Shown piece by piece: positions 1 to 10,831 of a DNA stretch of 64,000 nucleotides. A program made the position numbers and the translations under genes. Position 1 is the first letter of the stretch, and every line of letters begins with the position of its first letter. The notes below the pieces were generated by a model. That model worked only from the letters and a program-made list of their open reading frames with translations. It searched no databases and was not told the DNA's origin. Source of the DNA: Rallus limicola (Eukaryota > Chordata > Aves > Gruiformes > Rallidae); assembly GCA_022605955.1 (NCBI GenBank), contig JAKCOZ010000082.1, positions 895,501-959,500 of the forward strand. The letters run 5' to 3'.

Positions 1-926
1 ACTTCACAGAGCACCCCGGATCCCCTAGCCGTGCCCAGGGGGCTGATGAGCAGCCTCGTGTCGTTCCCCAGACCCAGCACCTTCCTGGGCCCCCCCGGCC
101 GGGAGACGAGGACGGGGCCAGTGACGTTACCCACAGCACAGAGCGGGCCGGGGGGGCCCTGGGGAGCCCCATGGGGCACCAGCACCATCACCCTGCTCCC
201 AGCGCTCCAGCTGTCTGCAGCAAGAAGAGGGGCTGCAGGGGTCTGAGGGGGGCACAGAGCAGGGATGGAGGGGAGGGAGGGCAGGGGGACATGGGGAAAG
301 GGGACAGGGCAGGTGGAAAGGGGGATGGAGGATGCTGAAGGAGGACAGGGGATGAGGGAGGCAGCAGGGGATGGGGGACATGGGGCAGACATGGGGGTCC
401 CACTCCCTAGCTATGTCGCCATCCTACCTCCCACTAACAGCGTGGTGCCATTGCTGAAATCCAGGTGTGAGGCAGCTACATACGCACACAGGTAGATGCC
501 GGTGTCATTGGGTTGGGCCTGGGTGATGCTCAGGGTGATTCTGCGCTTCTCGAACTGGCAAGAGAATCTCCCATTCCTCTCTGAGAGACAAGGCAGGACC
601 AGTTTGGGCTCCTTCCCGTCAACACGCCAGTACCAGGACACTTTGCCTTTACTCTCCATGTCCTTGCTGGCCTCGCAGTCGATGTTCACCTGCTCCCCAG
701 GCTGCACAACCAGGACGGGCTGGGGCTGGTGCAGCTTCAGCAGCGCTGCCGGGGCTGCAGGAACAAGTGTGGGCTCAGTTCCCCCTCCAGACTCAACCCC
801 CAGCCCCACCATCCCCCCTGCTCCCCCCCAGAAGAAGCCCAGATCTCTCCCTAAAATGCAGCCTGGCTACCCACCCAGGCAGAGCCACAGCAGCCCCGTG
901 GGGGCCAGCGTGTCCCTGGCTGCCAT
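1..926 (-). CDS. Minus-strand TCR-like VJ–C receptor, unit 1 (partial)
   Basis: Exons read on the minus strand: leader 875–926 (MAARDTLAPTGLLWLCL), V 428–754, and a C exon from 214 running off the left edge. All junctions have GT/AG and keep frame. The V domain has the first Cys (NIDC), WYW after CDR1, DTGIYLC before CDR3, and a fused J-like strand FSNGTTLLV. There is an extra Cys pair (VLPC and RFSC). The C domain lacks the Trp expected after its first Cys. Transmembrane and tail exons lie outside the window, so whether this copy is inhibitory or activating cannot be told. It lies head-to-head with the plus-strand gene starting at 1692. It is presumably a type I membrane protein of leukocytes. 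The structure is seen; the function is inferred from the complete copies. I do not recognise a named family. Confidence 0.8.
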
Positions 927-1691
927 CAGGGCCGGGGCTGTGTGGGGGAGTCTTCCTTCACCCTGGGTCAGCTGCAGCCGCACCCCCAGCACCCCTATGA
1001 CACCCTTCAAAGGACTCAAACCTGCAAAGCCCTTCCCAGCCCCCAGCCCTGCTGCTGCCTTTCCTGCTGCGGTTGGGCAGAGCGAGGCCTCGGCCAACCC
1101 AGCCACCCAAAACCCTCCCCGAGCCCCATTGCGGGCGGTGGGGGAAGGGGGTCGGTGTCAATACCCACGGCAGAAGCGACACAGCCCAGCAGCCAGGCTG
1201 ACCGCAGCCACCTGCGGCTCCAGCAAAGCCTCCGGCTGCTGCAGAAAGGCGCAAGGTCTGTACCAGGGACCCCTGAGAGAGACGTGCAGCGCTCGGCCGC
1301 CCACGCCGCGCTCCGGGGGCCGTTTCCAGGGGCTGCCAGGCAGGAGCCTGGGCAAATCCAGCCCCAGCACCCCCAGCGAGCCACGGCTGTGCCTTGGGGA
1401 GCAGAAGAATGCAGAGGAGCTGCTGGGAGAGACGGACAGGGGGCTGGTCCCTGGCACCCTCCACTGCCCCTCCCGGCATCACCCCGTGCTGGACCCAGTC
1501 CAGAAGGGTCCCGTAGCCGGGGGATGCCTGGCCAAACCGCCGCTTCCACCCCATCTCTGTCCCCCCCAGGCCTGGGAGGCCCCATGGCCAAAGGACGGGA
1601 TGACCCGTGGGGCTGGTGCCTCAGAGCCCCCCCAGCTCTCCCCAGCCAGGCCAGGAAAGAAGATCTCCCCAGCAGAGGGGTTGTGTCCAGC
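927..1691. promoter_or_regulatory. Divergent intergenic region, unit 1 (putative bidirectional promoter)
   Basis: This 765-bp spacer separates the start codons of the two divergent receptor genes. Its core (about 1010–1400) recurs almost unchanged in the other three units, while neighbouring coding exons differ more. An ETS-like TTTCCT (1060–1065) lies two bases from a RUNX-like TGCGGT (1068–1073), an arrangement known from T-cell and myeloid enhancers. The promoter role is inferred; I could not assign a TATA box or start site. Confidence 0.5.
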
Positions 1692-2997
1692 ATGTCCTAC
1701 GGGCTCCTGGGGACCCTCCTGCTCCTGCTGCCAGGTACGTGCCTGCTCCAGAAACATCCCAACCTGCTGGCATGTGCTCACTGGAGGGGTTGGGGGAGGT
1801 CTGTGTGTCCTAAAATACTGTAATGGGATCTGTTGGAAAGCCTGAATTGCAGAAACCCCAACTCAGAGCTGCTCCCCCTGTGCAGGAGAGGTCTGGGCAC
1901 AGGCAGGACGGGTCCAGCAAAGCCCAGGGCAGCTCTGGGTGCTCCCCGGACACACGGCGAAGATGAGTTGTCAAACCTGGGAGCACAGAAACTACATAGA
2001 CTGGTACAAGGAGAAGCCAGATGGCAGCTTGAACTGGATATACTGGAGCACGAATTCCTCTTACCTGGATGGAAGATACTCTGGGGGGATGAAATCAGAC
2101 CAGACATTTATCCTCACCATCAGCCTTGCACAGAGGGAGGACTCTGGGGTTTATTACTGCTGCTCCTATGGTGTGAAACCCATATTTGGGAGTGGGACCA
2201 GGCTGGTTGTGAGCAGTGAGTGTCACACGACAGCTGGGGACATCCCTGGGGAGGTTTGTGCCCCCCCCCCACACCCCGTTTCCCTTTTCAGATGCCACAG
2301 AGCCCCAGCTCTCCATCTTGGTGCAGGCCAGCACGGAGGAGCCCGGGCAGCCCCCAGCCACCTTCCCCCTGCTCTGCCACCTCCACGACATCCCTGAGGG
2401 CTGGGACACCGTGCGCTGGCAGCCCGGCGGGGAGGTGACTCCCGTGATGGCGGCGGCCCTGGATGAGCAGGGTGTCCTCAGCGCATGGAGCATCACCTGG
2501 GTGTTAGCCGAGCGCTGGGATGGGGCTGCGACGTGCACGGCCGAGAACAGGGGCGAGAACAGGAGCATCAACACCACCATCACCATAGAACGTTTGGAGG
2601 GTAATTAGTCCTGTCTCCCCCAGCCCCAAATTCCCCCACACCAACAGGCTTTAAACCTGCGCATCCCCCTTGCTGGGCCCTGACCCCCATCTGGGGGATG
2701 CTCGGCTCTCCAGAGGCACCAAGCCCAACCCTGCCCCTCTATTCCCTCTCCTTTCCCAGCACACACAGGTTCCTGCCCTTCCTGGCCACTGCCGCTGTCC
2801 CTGTCCTGCGTCTGCCTCCTTCTCCTGCTCCAGCTGATCATCCTGCTCTACAGACGGCATCTGGCCAGAGGTGACCCCCCCAGCACCCCCCTCACAGCCC
2901 CTTCGCCCTGACTCTCTCCTCACACCCTGCAGCCACCCACACGCCCACCCGTGAGACCCACTCGGGGGGTGAAACCGCTTCCTCCACCCCAGCCTGA
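1692..2997 (+). CDS. Plus-strand TCR-like VJ–C1 receptor, unit 1
   Basis: Exons 1692–1734, 1886–2215, 2292–2600, 2760–2870 and 2933–2997 join in frame to 285 residues. The start MSYGLLGTLLLLLPG is a signal peptide. The V domain (about residues 20–124) has KMSCQTW, DWYKEK, DSGVYYC and a fused J strand FGSGTRLVV. The C domain (125–227) is canonical C1-set, with LLCHLHD, a Trp 14 residues after that Cys, and ATC as the second Cys. A Cys (TGSC) stands just outside the transmembrane helix (about 235–257), which has one Gln and no charge. The tail is about 25 residues, rich in Thr and Ser, with no Tyr. V and J are contiguous with no recombination signal, so the receptor is germline-fixed. It probably pairs with the divergent minus-strand chain. 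No family name is recognised. Confidence 0.85.
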
Positions 2998-3003
2998 AAT
3001 AAA
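2998..3003 (+). terminator. Poly(A) signal of plus-strand receptor, unit 1
   Basis: AATAAA begins directly after the TGA stop codon, so the 3' untranslated region is very short. The same arrangement occurs at 9210–9215, 14292–14297 and 19624–19629 in the other plus-strand copies. Confidence 0.7.
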
Positions 3004-3104
3004 TTCATTTATTTCCAGTGACGTGACGCTGCTCGGGTGAGAACCCAACACCTGGGATTGAGTTCATTATTGAGTTAATTGGGGGGCTGGGGGGGGAAAC
3101 AACC

Positions 3105-3630
3105 CTGCGAGGCTGGGAACAGAGTGAAAGCCCTCTGCATCCCCAGCTCCCACCTGCAGCATCCCCAACGCGCTGGCGGCTGCTCGGGGAGACCAAAAGT
3201 CGGGGGTGAATCTGATCCAGGTGCCGGCTCACACTCGGCTCCGGCTGCCGGCAGCTCCCAGGCGCTGGGTGTCCCCCCAACACCCTCTTCGGCACAGCAC
3301 TGCATGTCCCCCGGGCCAGTCCCAGCCCTCCCCGTGGCAGGAGCAGCTCAGGAGCAGCCCGGCCCCTTCCCAAGCCCTCGGCGTCGGGCGCAGCGCTGGC
3401 TTCGCCACCACATCTCCCCCGTGGCCAGGCCGAGGGGCCGAGCTGTGCACAGCCAGCGCCCGCCAAGCTCCTGGCTGTGGTTTACCAGCAATGAGCGCCC
3501 CAGCGCCGGAAAGAATGCAAAAGCCCCGGGGAGCTGCCAAGGGCTCGCAGCGAGGGGGGACGGGACGAGCCAGCGCCGCGACACCGCCGCCTCGTGCCGC
3601 CAGCGCACGGCCCCGCAGCCGCCCCCTCAG
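3105..3630. repeat. Conserved spacer block, copy 1 of 3
   Basis: This GC-rich non-genic stretch recurs nearly base for base at about 9325–9860 and 14430–14950, downstream of the plus-strand genes of units 2 and 3. The unit 4 equivalent (about 19796–19900) is strongly diverged. Reading frames in it are open on several strands, as expected of GC-rich DNA, and none resembles a known protein. Recent unit duplication or gene conversion would explain the identity. Confidence 0.7.
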
Positions 3631-3631
3631 A

Positions 3632-4683
3632 TTTGGGGGGCCGCAGCACCTCCATCAGCCCCCTCATCCTGTGTTTTCCATTCCGGGGCCGTGGGGCTGG
3701 GAGCGGGGATGGAAATAACCCCTAGGAAGGGCAGCTCATCCACCCACCTCTCAGCTGACACCCGGCACTGCACGGAGCGGTGCAAACCCCACACGGGTGT
3801 TTTGGGGTTCCCTTCACGTGCGTCCTCAGCCCCTGCAGTAAAAACACCCTACGGCCTCCTGTCACCCCCCACGACTTCCGCAGGGATCCTGCTGCCACCG
3901 TCTGCGGGGGCGCGAGTCCTCGCCAAGAGATGACTCCGAGGGACCAGCTGCGCCTCAGTTTCCCTTTCAGACTGGCTTCCGGCCCTGACCACAGGGACGT
4001 GAGGCGATGCAGCCGAGAGACAGGGACAGCGGCCATCTCACCCACCCCTTCGGCCTCAGAGTCAAAGCAAGGTCATGGTGCAACACCTGCCTGCAGCCTG
4101 CTGGGCTTCACCTCTCAGAGCATCCCGGGATGCAGCACCCACCCATGGCTCCGCCACCCTCTTTTGGGTTTGCCTGGCAAGGTTTTGGCAGCGGTGGGGG
4201 GGCTTTTGGGGGGGGGGTTCTCCCAGAAGCTGCCAGAACCTTCCCCCCGGTCCCGCAGAGCCCACCCCAACCAGCTCCCAGACGCACCGAGCCCCACCGC
4301 TGCTGCCCAAGGCCCTGCCCACCAGAGATGGTGGTAGTGCCTCTCTGCTAATTGACCCCAAACCCCATTCCCATCCCCCTGTGATGCTGGCGGGGGAGGG
4401 AGAGATATCCTGTATATAGCTGACCCGGGAAGCAGGGAGGGGTGTGTGGAGCTGTTTGGAGGGTTGCCTTTGTTTCTCTTGCCCTGCTCTCTTTTGGCTG
4501 GGTAATAAAGGAGATACATTTAATTCCCTGCTCAGTCTGTTCAGCCCTGACAGGAATTGCTGCCCAATCTCTCCCTGTGCCCGTCTCAACCCCCAACCCT
4601 TTCCTTCCATCTCCCCTGCCCTGCCCAGCTGAGGAGGGGAGTGACCAAGAGGTTCCAGGGGTCGCACAGCTGTTGGGCAGCAC
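3632..4683. mobile_element. About 1-kb insertion private to unit 1, LTR-like at its right part
   Basis: Unit 2 has only about 200 bp between the conserved spacer block and the GGGCCTG minisatellite; unit 1 has about 1 kb here. Near 4412 there is a TATA-like TGTATATAG, and about 90 bp later an AATAAAG (4504) followed by a pyrimidine-rich stretch, the order expected in a retroviral LTR. No terminal repeats or target duplication could be fixed. It could instead be old unique sequence lost from the other units. Confidence 0.3.
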
Positions 4684-4699
4684 AGCTGCGATGTGTGAG

Positions 4700-5060
4700 G
4701 CTGGGGTGGGGAAAGGCTGGATGTGGCCAAGGGCCAGGGCAGCCCGAGGAACATCCCATGGGGCTGGGGTGGGAACTGGGGCCCTAGGGCCTGGAGCTGT
4801 GGACTGATGATGGGTTTAGAACTGAGGATGGGGCCTGGGGCTGAGGATGGGACCTGAGACTGGGGCCTTGGGGTGTAGGAATGGGCCTGGGCATGTGGCT
4901 CGGACTTCCAATGGGCCTGGGCATGACAACTGGGCCGAAGGACCTGAGGATGGGCCAGAGGAGGATGCTTGGGAGCCTGAAGAATGGGCATGGGCCTCTG
5001 GCCTGAGAATGGGCCTGAGCCTGGCAATAGGGCTGCGGCCTGGGGATGGGCTGGGGCTGC
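4700..5060. repeat. GGGCCTGAGGATG-type minisatellite, unit 1 spacer
   Basis: Short imperfect tandem units built on GGGCCTGGGGATG and GGGCCTGAGGATG. The same array occurs at about 10075–10450 and 15165–15530, at the same place in the other spacers, so it is part of the duplicated unit. Confidence 0.75.
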
Positions 5061-5301
5061 CAAGGCATGGGGCTTGAGCTGGGGAGGGGGCTGCCTGCCC
5101 TGGCTTCTTTCCTCCCCATCCCGCTCAAACCAGAAGGTGCTACAGATGCTGTGGGAGCCAGGAGCATAGGGGGGGGACCCTCACTGCACCTAAAAAATCT
5201 CTTCCGACACAGAGGGAGGGTGCGGGGTCTGCAGTCCTGCCCTGGGGACACACCGGACACACGGGGCCTTGGAGGCTGGACGCTGCCGAAGCCCAAAGCT
5301 C

Positions 5302-5307
5302 TTTATT
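5302..5307 (-). terminator. Poly(A) signal of minus-strand receptor, unit 2
   Basis: AATAAA on the minus strand, about 125 bp beyond the stop codon of the minus-strand gene. Equivalent sites are at 10687–10692 (unit 3) and 15761–15766 (unit 4). Confidence 0.7.
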
Positions 5308-5432
5308 TCACCCTGTTCAGCACAGCGGGGGCAGCCCCCCGGCGCCCCGGGTGTCTCAGGGGGATGCCGGGGGGGTGCGGGCAGGCAGGGATGAGCTCCG
5401 GGCTTGGGGGTGTCACCGTGTCCAGCTGTGGG

Positions 5433-7140
5433 TCACGGCCGGGGCCTCGCTGGGGCAGTGAAGATCAGCTGGGCGTAGTTCAGCTCTCCCTGCGGGGCAC
5501 GATGCCGTCAGAGCCCCCGCACCCCAATTTCCCCTCTGGCAGCAGCAGCGGGGCTGTGACCATCCCTTGCTGCCTGAGGTCCCCAAGCAGGGACACGCTG
5601 CCTCCTGCCAGCCCAGCCCGGGGACACCAGGGCTGCCCAGCCTCACCTCAGCCTCCTGTGACGCGGGGGGCTCCGTGGTCCTGGGTTGGGGGCCTGGAGG
5701 GGACAGAGCTGGGAGACATGTCCCCAGAGTATGGATGGAGAGGACAAAGGGGATGGGAGGGGATGGAGCAAGATGAGAGCAGGAGGGCATTAGGATAAAG
5801 AGGGAATAGGGAAGGAGGGGATTGAGATGAAGAGGGATCATCAGTGAAGGGGACACAGCGAGAGGGACAGGACAGTGGGGAGAGCAGGGCACATGGTGGG
5901 ACACCCCCCACACGTGCCACGCTCCTTACCCATCGGCCTGGTGCGGAGGAGGCAGCGGATGCTGAGGCAGATGCTGAGCAGCGGCAGCACCCCGGCCCCA
6001 GCCAGAACAGATGGTATGATCATGCAGTTGTCTGGGCAAGAGGGCCAAGCTCATTCTAATGTGCCCCAACAAACTCCCAACCTGTGGCCAGACCATCATA
6101 TCTGCCTCAGTTTCCTCACAGATGACCCAGCTGGGGGATGCTCCCTGTACTCACCCACATCCCTGAACAGCTCCAGGCTCCTGCGGATGGGGGACCCCGA
6201 GGCGTTGAATCGCACTTCACAGAGCACCCCGGATCCCCCGGCCGTGCCCAGGGGGCTGATGAGCAGCCTCGTGTCGTTCCCCAGCCCCAGCACCTTCCCA
6301 GGCCCCCCCGGCCGGGAGACGAGGACGGGGCCGTTGACATTACCCACGGCACAGACCGGGCCAGGGGGGCCCTGGGGAGCCCCATGGGGCGCCAGCACCA
6401 TCACCCTGCTCCCAGCGCTCCAGCTGTCTGCAGCAAGGAGAGGGGCTGCGGGGGGTCTGAGGGGGACACAGAGCAGGGATGGAGGGGAGGGAGGGCAGGG
6501 GGACATGGGGAAATGGGGACAGGGCAGGTGGAAAGGGGGATGGAGGATGCTGAAGGAGGACAGGGGATGAGGGAGGCAGCAGGATATGGGGGATAGGAGT
6601 GGCACCTGGGGGTCCCACTCCCTGGCCATGTCGCCATCCTACCTCCCACCACCAGCGTGGTGCTGCTGATGAAATCCAGGTTCCACACACTGTAATACGC
6701 ACACAGGTAGACGCCAGTGTCCTTGGGTTGGGCATGGGAGATGCTCAGGGTGACTCTGGGCTTCTTGAACTGGCAGGAGAATCTCCCTTTTCTCTCTGTC
6801 CCACAATCCAGGACCAGTTTGGGCTCCTTCCCTCCAACACGCCAGTACCAGGACACTTTGTCTTTACTCTCCATGTCCTCGCTGGCCTCGCAGTCGATGT
6901 TCACCTGCTCCCCGGGCTGCACAACCAGGACGGGCTGGGGCTGGTGCAGCCTCAGCAGCGCTGCCGGGGCTGCAGGAACAAGTGTGGGCTCGGTTCCCCC
7001 TCCAGACTCAACCCCCAGCCCCACCATCCCCCTCTGCTGCCCCCAGCAAAAGCCCAGAGACTCCCCAAAATGCAGCCTGGCTACCCACCCAGGCAGAGCC
7101 ACAGCAGCCTCACGGGGGCCAGCGAGTCCCTGGCTGCCAT
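5433..7140 (-). CDS. Minus-strand VJ–C receptor with ITIM, unit 2 (inhibitory form)
   Basis: Exons on the minus strand: 7089–7140, 6643–6969, 6155–6427, 5930–6031, 5647–5693 and 5433–5489. They join in frame to 285 residues. Signal peptide MAARDSLAPVRLLWLCL; V domain with NIDC, WYW, DTGVYLC and a degenerate J-like strand (LDFISSTTLVV); C domain with 41 residues between its cysteines and no core Trp, resembling TCR alpha. A Cys (DNC) precedes an uncharged transmembrane helix (IPSVLAGAGVLPLLSICLSI). The tail ends GELNYAQLIFTAPARPRP; LNYAQL fits the ITIM consensus (I/V/L/S-x-Y-x-x-L/V/I), so recruitment of SHP phosphatases is expected. It is divergent to the plus-strand gene at 7917. Structure is seen; inhibition is inferred from the motif. 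Confidence 0.87.
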
Positions 7141-7916
7141 CGGGGCCGGGGATGTGTGGAGGAGTCTTCCTTCACCCTGGGGCAGCTGCAGCCGCCCCCC
7201 AGCAGCCCACGAGGCCCTTCAAAGGACTCAAACCTGCAAAGCCCTTCCCAGCCCCCAGCCCTGCTGCTGCCTTTCCTGCTGCGGTTGGGCAGAGCGAGGC
7301 CTCGGCCAACCCAGCCACCCAAAACCCTCCCCGAGCCCCATTGCGGGCGGTGGGGGAAGGGGGTCGGTGTCAATACCCACGGCAGAAGCGACACAGCCCA
7401 GCAGCCAGGCTGACCGCAGCCACCTGCGGCTCCAGCAAAGCCTCCGGCTGCTGCAGAAAGGCGCAAGGTCTGTACCAGGGACCCCTGAGAGAGACGTGCT
7501 GCGCTCGGCCGCCCACGCCGCGCTCCGGGGGCCGTTTCCAGGGGCTGCCAGGCAGGAGCCTGGGCAAATCCAGCCCCAGCACCCCCAGCGAGCCACGGCT
7601 GTGCCTTGGGGAGCAGAAGAACGCGGGCACCACGCAGCCCAGGGCTGCTGGGAGATACGGGCAGGGTGCTGGTCCCTGGCACCCTCCACTGCCCCTCCCG
7701 GGATCACCCCGTGCTGGACCCAGCCCAGAAGGGTCCCGTCGCTGGGGGACAGCTGGCCAAACTGCTGCTTCCACCCCATCTCTGTCCCTCCCAGGCCTGG
7801 GAGGCCCCATGGCCAGAGGACGAGACAACCTATGGGGCTGGTGCCTCAGAGCCCCCCCAGCTCCCCCCAGCCTGGCCAGGAAAGAAGATCTCCCCAGCAG
7901 AGGGGTTGTGTCCAGC
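7141..7916. promoter_or_regulatory. Divergent intergenic region, unit 2 (putative bidirectional promoter)
   Basis: 776 bp between the start codons of the two chains. The core is nearly identical to that of unit 1. TTTCCT (7272–7277) and TGCGGT (7280–7285) form the same ETS/RUNX-like pair. Confidence 0.5.
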
Positions 7917-9209
7917 ATGTCCTACGGGCTCCTGGGGACCCTCCTGCTCCTGCTGCCAGGTACGTGCCTGCTCCAGAAACACCCCATCCCGATGGCATCT
8001 ACTCAGAGGGGGGTTGGCTCTTCCCCAAAACACTGTAATGGGATCTGTTGGAAAGCCTGAATTGCAGAAACCCCGACTCAGAGCTGTTCCCCCTGTGCAG
8101 GAGGGGTCTTAGCACAGGTGAAACGGATCCAGCAAAGCCCAGGGCAGCTCTGGGTGCTCCCCGGACACACGGTGAAGTTCAACTGTCACATCTCAGAGTA
8201 CAGATCCTACGTAGATTGGTACAAGGAGAAGGAGGATGGAAACTTGGTTTGGATTTACCGGAGTGCACATTACTCTTCTGCAAGTGGAAAATACTCGGGG
8301 AGGAACAATACAGGAAAGAATTTTTTCCTCGCCATCAGCCCTGCACAGAGGGAGGACTCTGGGGTTTATTACTGCAGCTACTTCAACACGCCCCTTGAGT
8401 TTGGGAGTGGGACCAGGCTGGTTGTGAGCAGTGAGTGTCACACGACAGCTGGGGACATCCCTGGGGAGGTTTGTGCCCCCCCCACACCCCGTTTCTCTTT
8501 TCAGATGCCGCTGAGCCACAGCTCTCCATCCTGGTGCCTGTCAGCACAGAGGAGCCTGGGCAGCCCCCAGCCACCTTCCCCCTGCTCTGCCACCTCCACG
8601 ACATCCCTGAGGGCTGGGACACCGTGCGCTGGCAGCCCGGCGGGGAGGTGACGCCCGTGATGGCGGCGGCCGTGGATGAGCAGGGTGTCCTCAGCGCATG
8701 GAGCATCACCTGGATGTTGGCCGAGCACTGGGATGGGGCTGTGATGTGCACGGCCGAGAACAGGGGCAAGAACAGGAGCATCAGTATCACCATCGGTAAG
8801 GGATGTGGGGAGGGTAATTAGTCCATTCTCCCCAGCCCCAAATTCCCCCACACCAACAGGCTTTAAACCTGCGCATCCCCCTTGCTGGGCCCCGACGCCC
8901 ATCTGGGGGATGCTCGGCTCTCCAGAGGCACCAAGCCCAACCCTGCCCCTCTATTCCCTCTCCTTTCCCAGCACACACAGGTTCCTGCCCTTCCTGGCCA
9001 CTGCCACTGTCCCTGTCCTGCGTCTGCCTCCTTCTCCTGCTCCAGCTGATCATCCTGCTCTACAGACGGCACCTGGCCAGAGGTGACCCCCCCAGCACCC
9101 CCCTCACAGCCCCTTCGCCCTGACTCTCTCCTCACACCCTGCAGCCACCCACACGCCCACCCGTGAGACCCACTCGGGGGGTGAAACCGCTTCCTCCACC
9201 CCAGCCTGA
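7917..9209 (+). CDS. Plus-strand TCR-like VJ–C1 receptor, unit 2
   Basis: Exons 7917–7959, 8101–8430, 8505–8813, 8972–9082 and 9145–9209 have the same lengths as the unit 1 gene and give 285 residues. The V domain is of a second class (KFNCHISEYRSYVDWYKEK, then CSYFNTPLEFGSGTRLVV), shared with unit 3 and unlike units 1 and 4. The C1 domain, membrane-proximal Cys and Tyr-free tail are as in unit 1. A base change near the end of the C exon creates a stronger in-frame donor (GTAAGG at 8796), so the exon may end 18 bp early at 8795. It pairs head-to-head with the ITIM gene of unit 2. Confidence 0.84.
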
Positions 9210-9324
9210 AATAAATTCATTTATTTCCAGTGACGTGACGCTGCTCGGGTGAGAACCCAACACCTGAGATTGAGTTCATTATTGAGTTAATTGGGGGGCT
9301 GGGGGGGGAAACAACCCTGCGAGG

Positions 9325-9860
9325 CTGGGAAAGTATTGAGGGGACAGAGTGAAAGCCCTCTGCATCCCCAGCTCCCACCTGCAGCATCCCCAACGCGCTG
9401 GCGGCTGCTCGGGGAGACCAAAAGTCGGGGCTGAATCTGATCCAGGTGCCGGCTCACACTCGGCTCCGGCTGCCGGCAGCTCCCAGGCGCTGGGTGTCCC
9501 CCCAACACCCTCTTCGGCACAGCACTGCATGTCCCCCGGGCCAGTCCCAGCCCTCCCCGTGGCAGGAGCAGCTCAGGAGCAGCCCGGCCCCTTCCCAAGC
9601 CCTCGGCGTCGGGCGCAGCGCTGGCTTCGCCACCACATCTCCCCCGTGGCCAGGCCGAGGGGCCGAGCTGTGCACAGCCAGCGCCCGCCAAGCTCCTGGC
9701 TGTGGTTTACCAGCAATGAGCGCCCCAGCGCCGGAAAGAATGCAAAAGCCCCGGGGAGCTGCCAAGGGCTCGCAGCGAGGGGGGACGGGACGAGCCAGCG
9801 CCGCGACACCGCCGCCTCGTGCCGCCAGCGCACGGCCCCGCAGCCGCCCCCTCAGATTTG
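9325..9860. repeat. Conserved spacer block, copy 2 of 3
   Basis: Near-identical to 3105–3630 and 14430–14950. No gene is seen in it. Confidence 0.7.
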
Positions 9861-10074
9861 GGGGTGACCGAGCGGCTGCGGGGGTCCCTGGCCCCCAGCC
9901 AGGGCCAGCCCCACAAGCGTCCCCTGGGCTGGCTCTCAGCTCCGCAGGGTGCTTTGTCCATCATTCGCAGCCCCGGGCTGGGATTCCTGACGTGTGGGGG
10001 GAACAAACCTTCCCCTGCTCCTGGGGGGCTCCAGCTGTGGGCTGGGGCTGGGCAGCCCAGCTGGGACGTGTGGG

Positions 10075-10450
10075 GCTGGGGTGGGGAAAGGCTGGAGGTG
10101 GCCAGGGGCCAAGCGTGGGGCTGGGGATGTGAACTGGGGCCTGGGGATGAGTTTGGACCTGAGGCTGAGGCCTGATGATGGTCTTAGGCCTGAGGATGGG
10201 GCCTTGGGGTGTAAGTATGGGCCTGGGGATCGAGCTGGGGACTTGGGGTGTAAGGATGGGCCTGGGAATGGGGCTGGCCCTTCCAATGGGCCTGGGCCTG
10301 AGGATGGGACCTGGGGGCCTGAGGATGGGCCTGAGGATGATGCTTGGGAGCCTGAAGAATGGGCCTGGGCCTCAGGCCTGAGGATGAACCTGAGCCTGGC
10401 AATAGAGCTGCAGCCTGGGGATGGGCTGGGGATGCCGCAGCATGGGGCTG
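10075..10450. repeat. GGGCCTGAGGATG-type minisatellite, unit 2 spacer
   Basis: Same tandem motif and position as the array at 4700–5060. Confidence 0.75.
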
Positions 10451-10831
10451 AAGCTGGCGAGGGGGCTGCCTGCCCTGACCCCTTTCCTCCCCATCCCTCT
10501 CAAACCAGAATGTGCTACAGATGTTGTGGAAGCCAGGCAGGGAGGGGGGACCCTCACTGCACCCAAAAATCTCTTCCGACACAGAGGGAGGGTGCAGGGT
10601 CTGCAGTCCCATCGCAGGGACAGGCCCTGGGGACACACCGGACACACGGGGCCATGGAGGCTGGACGCTGACAAATCCCAAAGCTCTTTATTTCACCCTG
10701 CTCAGCACAGCGGGGGCAGCCCCCCGGCACCCCAGGGGTCTCAGGGGGATGCCAGGGGGTGCGGGCAGACAGGGACGAGCTCCGGGTTTGGAGGTGTCAC
10801 CACATCCAGCTGTGGGTCAGGGCTGGTGATT

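Noticed and set aside
496..1845. Long plus-strand frames (up to 479 codons) over each minus-strand receptor gene and its divergent spacer
   Set aside because: They run antisense through recognisable V exons and a GC-rich spacer with few stop codons; no domain resemblance.
1886..2215. Rearranging V or J gene segments with recombination signals
   Set aside because: V and J-like sequences are contiguous in one exon in all eight genes; no heptamer/nonamer pair is seen at their junction.
3079..3933. A conserved protein encoded in the spacer block shared by three units
   Set aside because: Several overlapping frames are equally open and the end of the frame differs between units; identity is as expected for a recent duplication of non-coding DNA.
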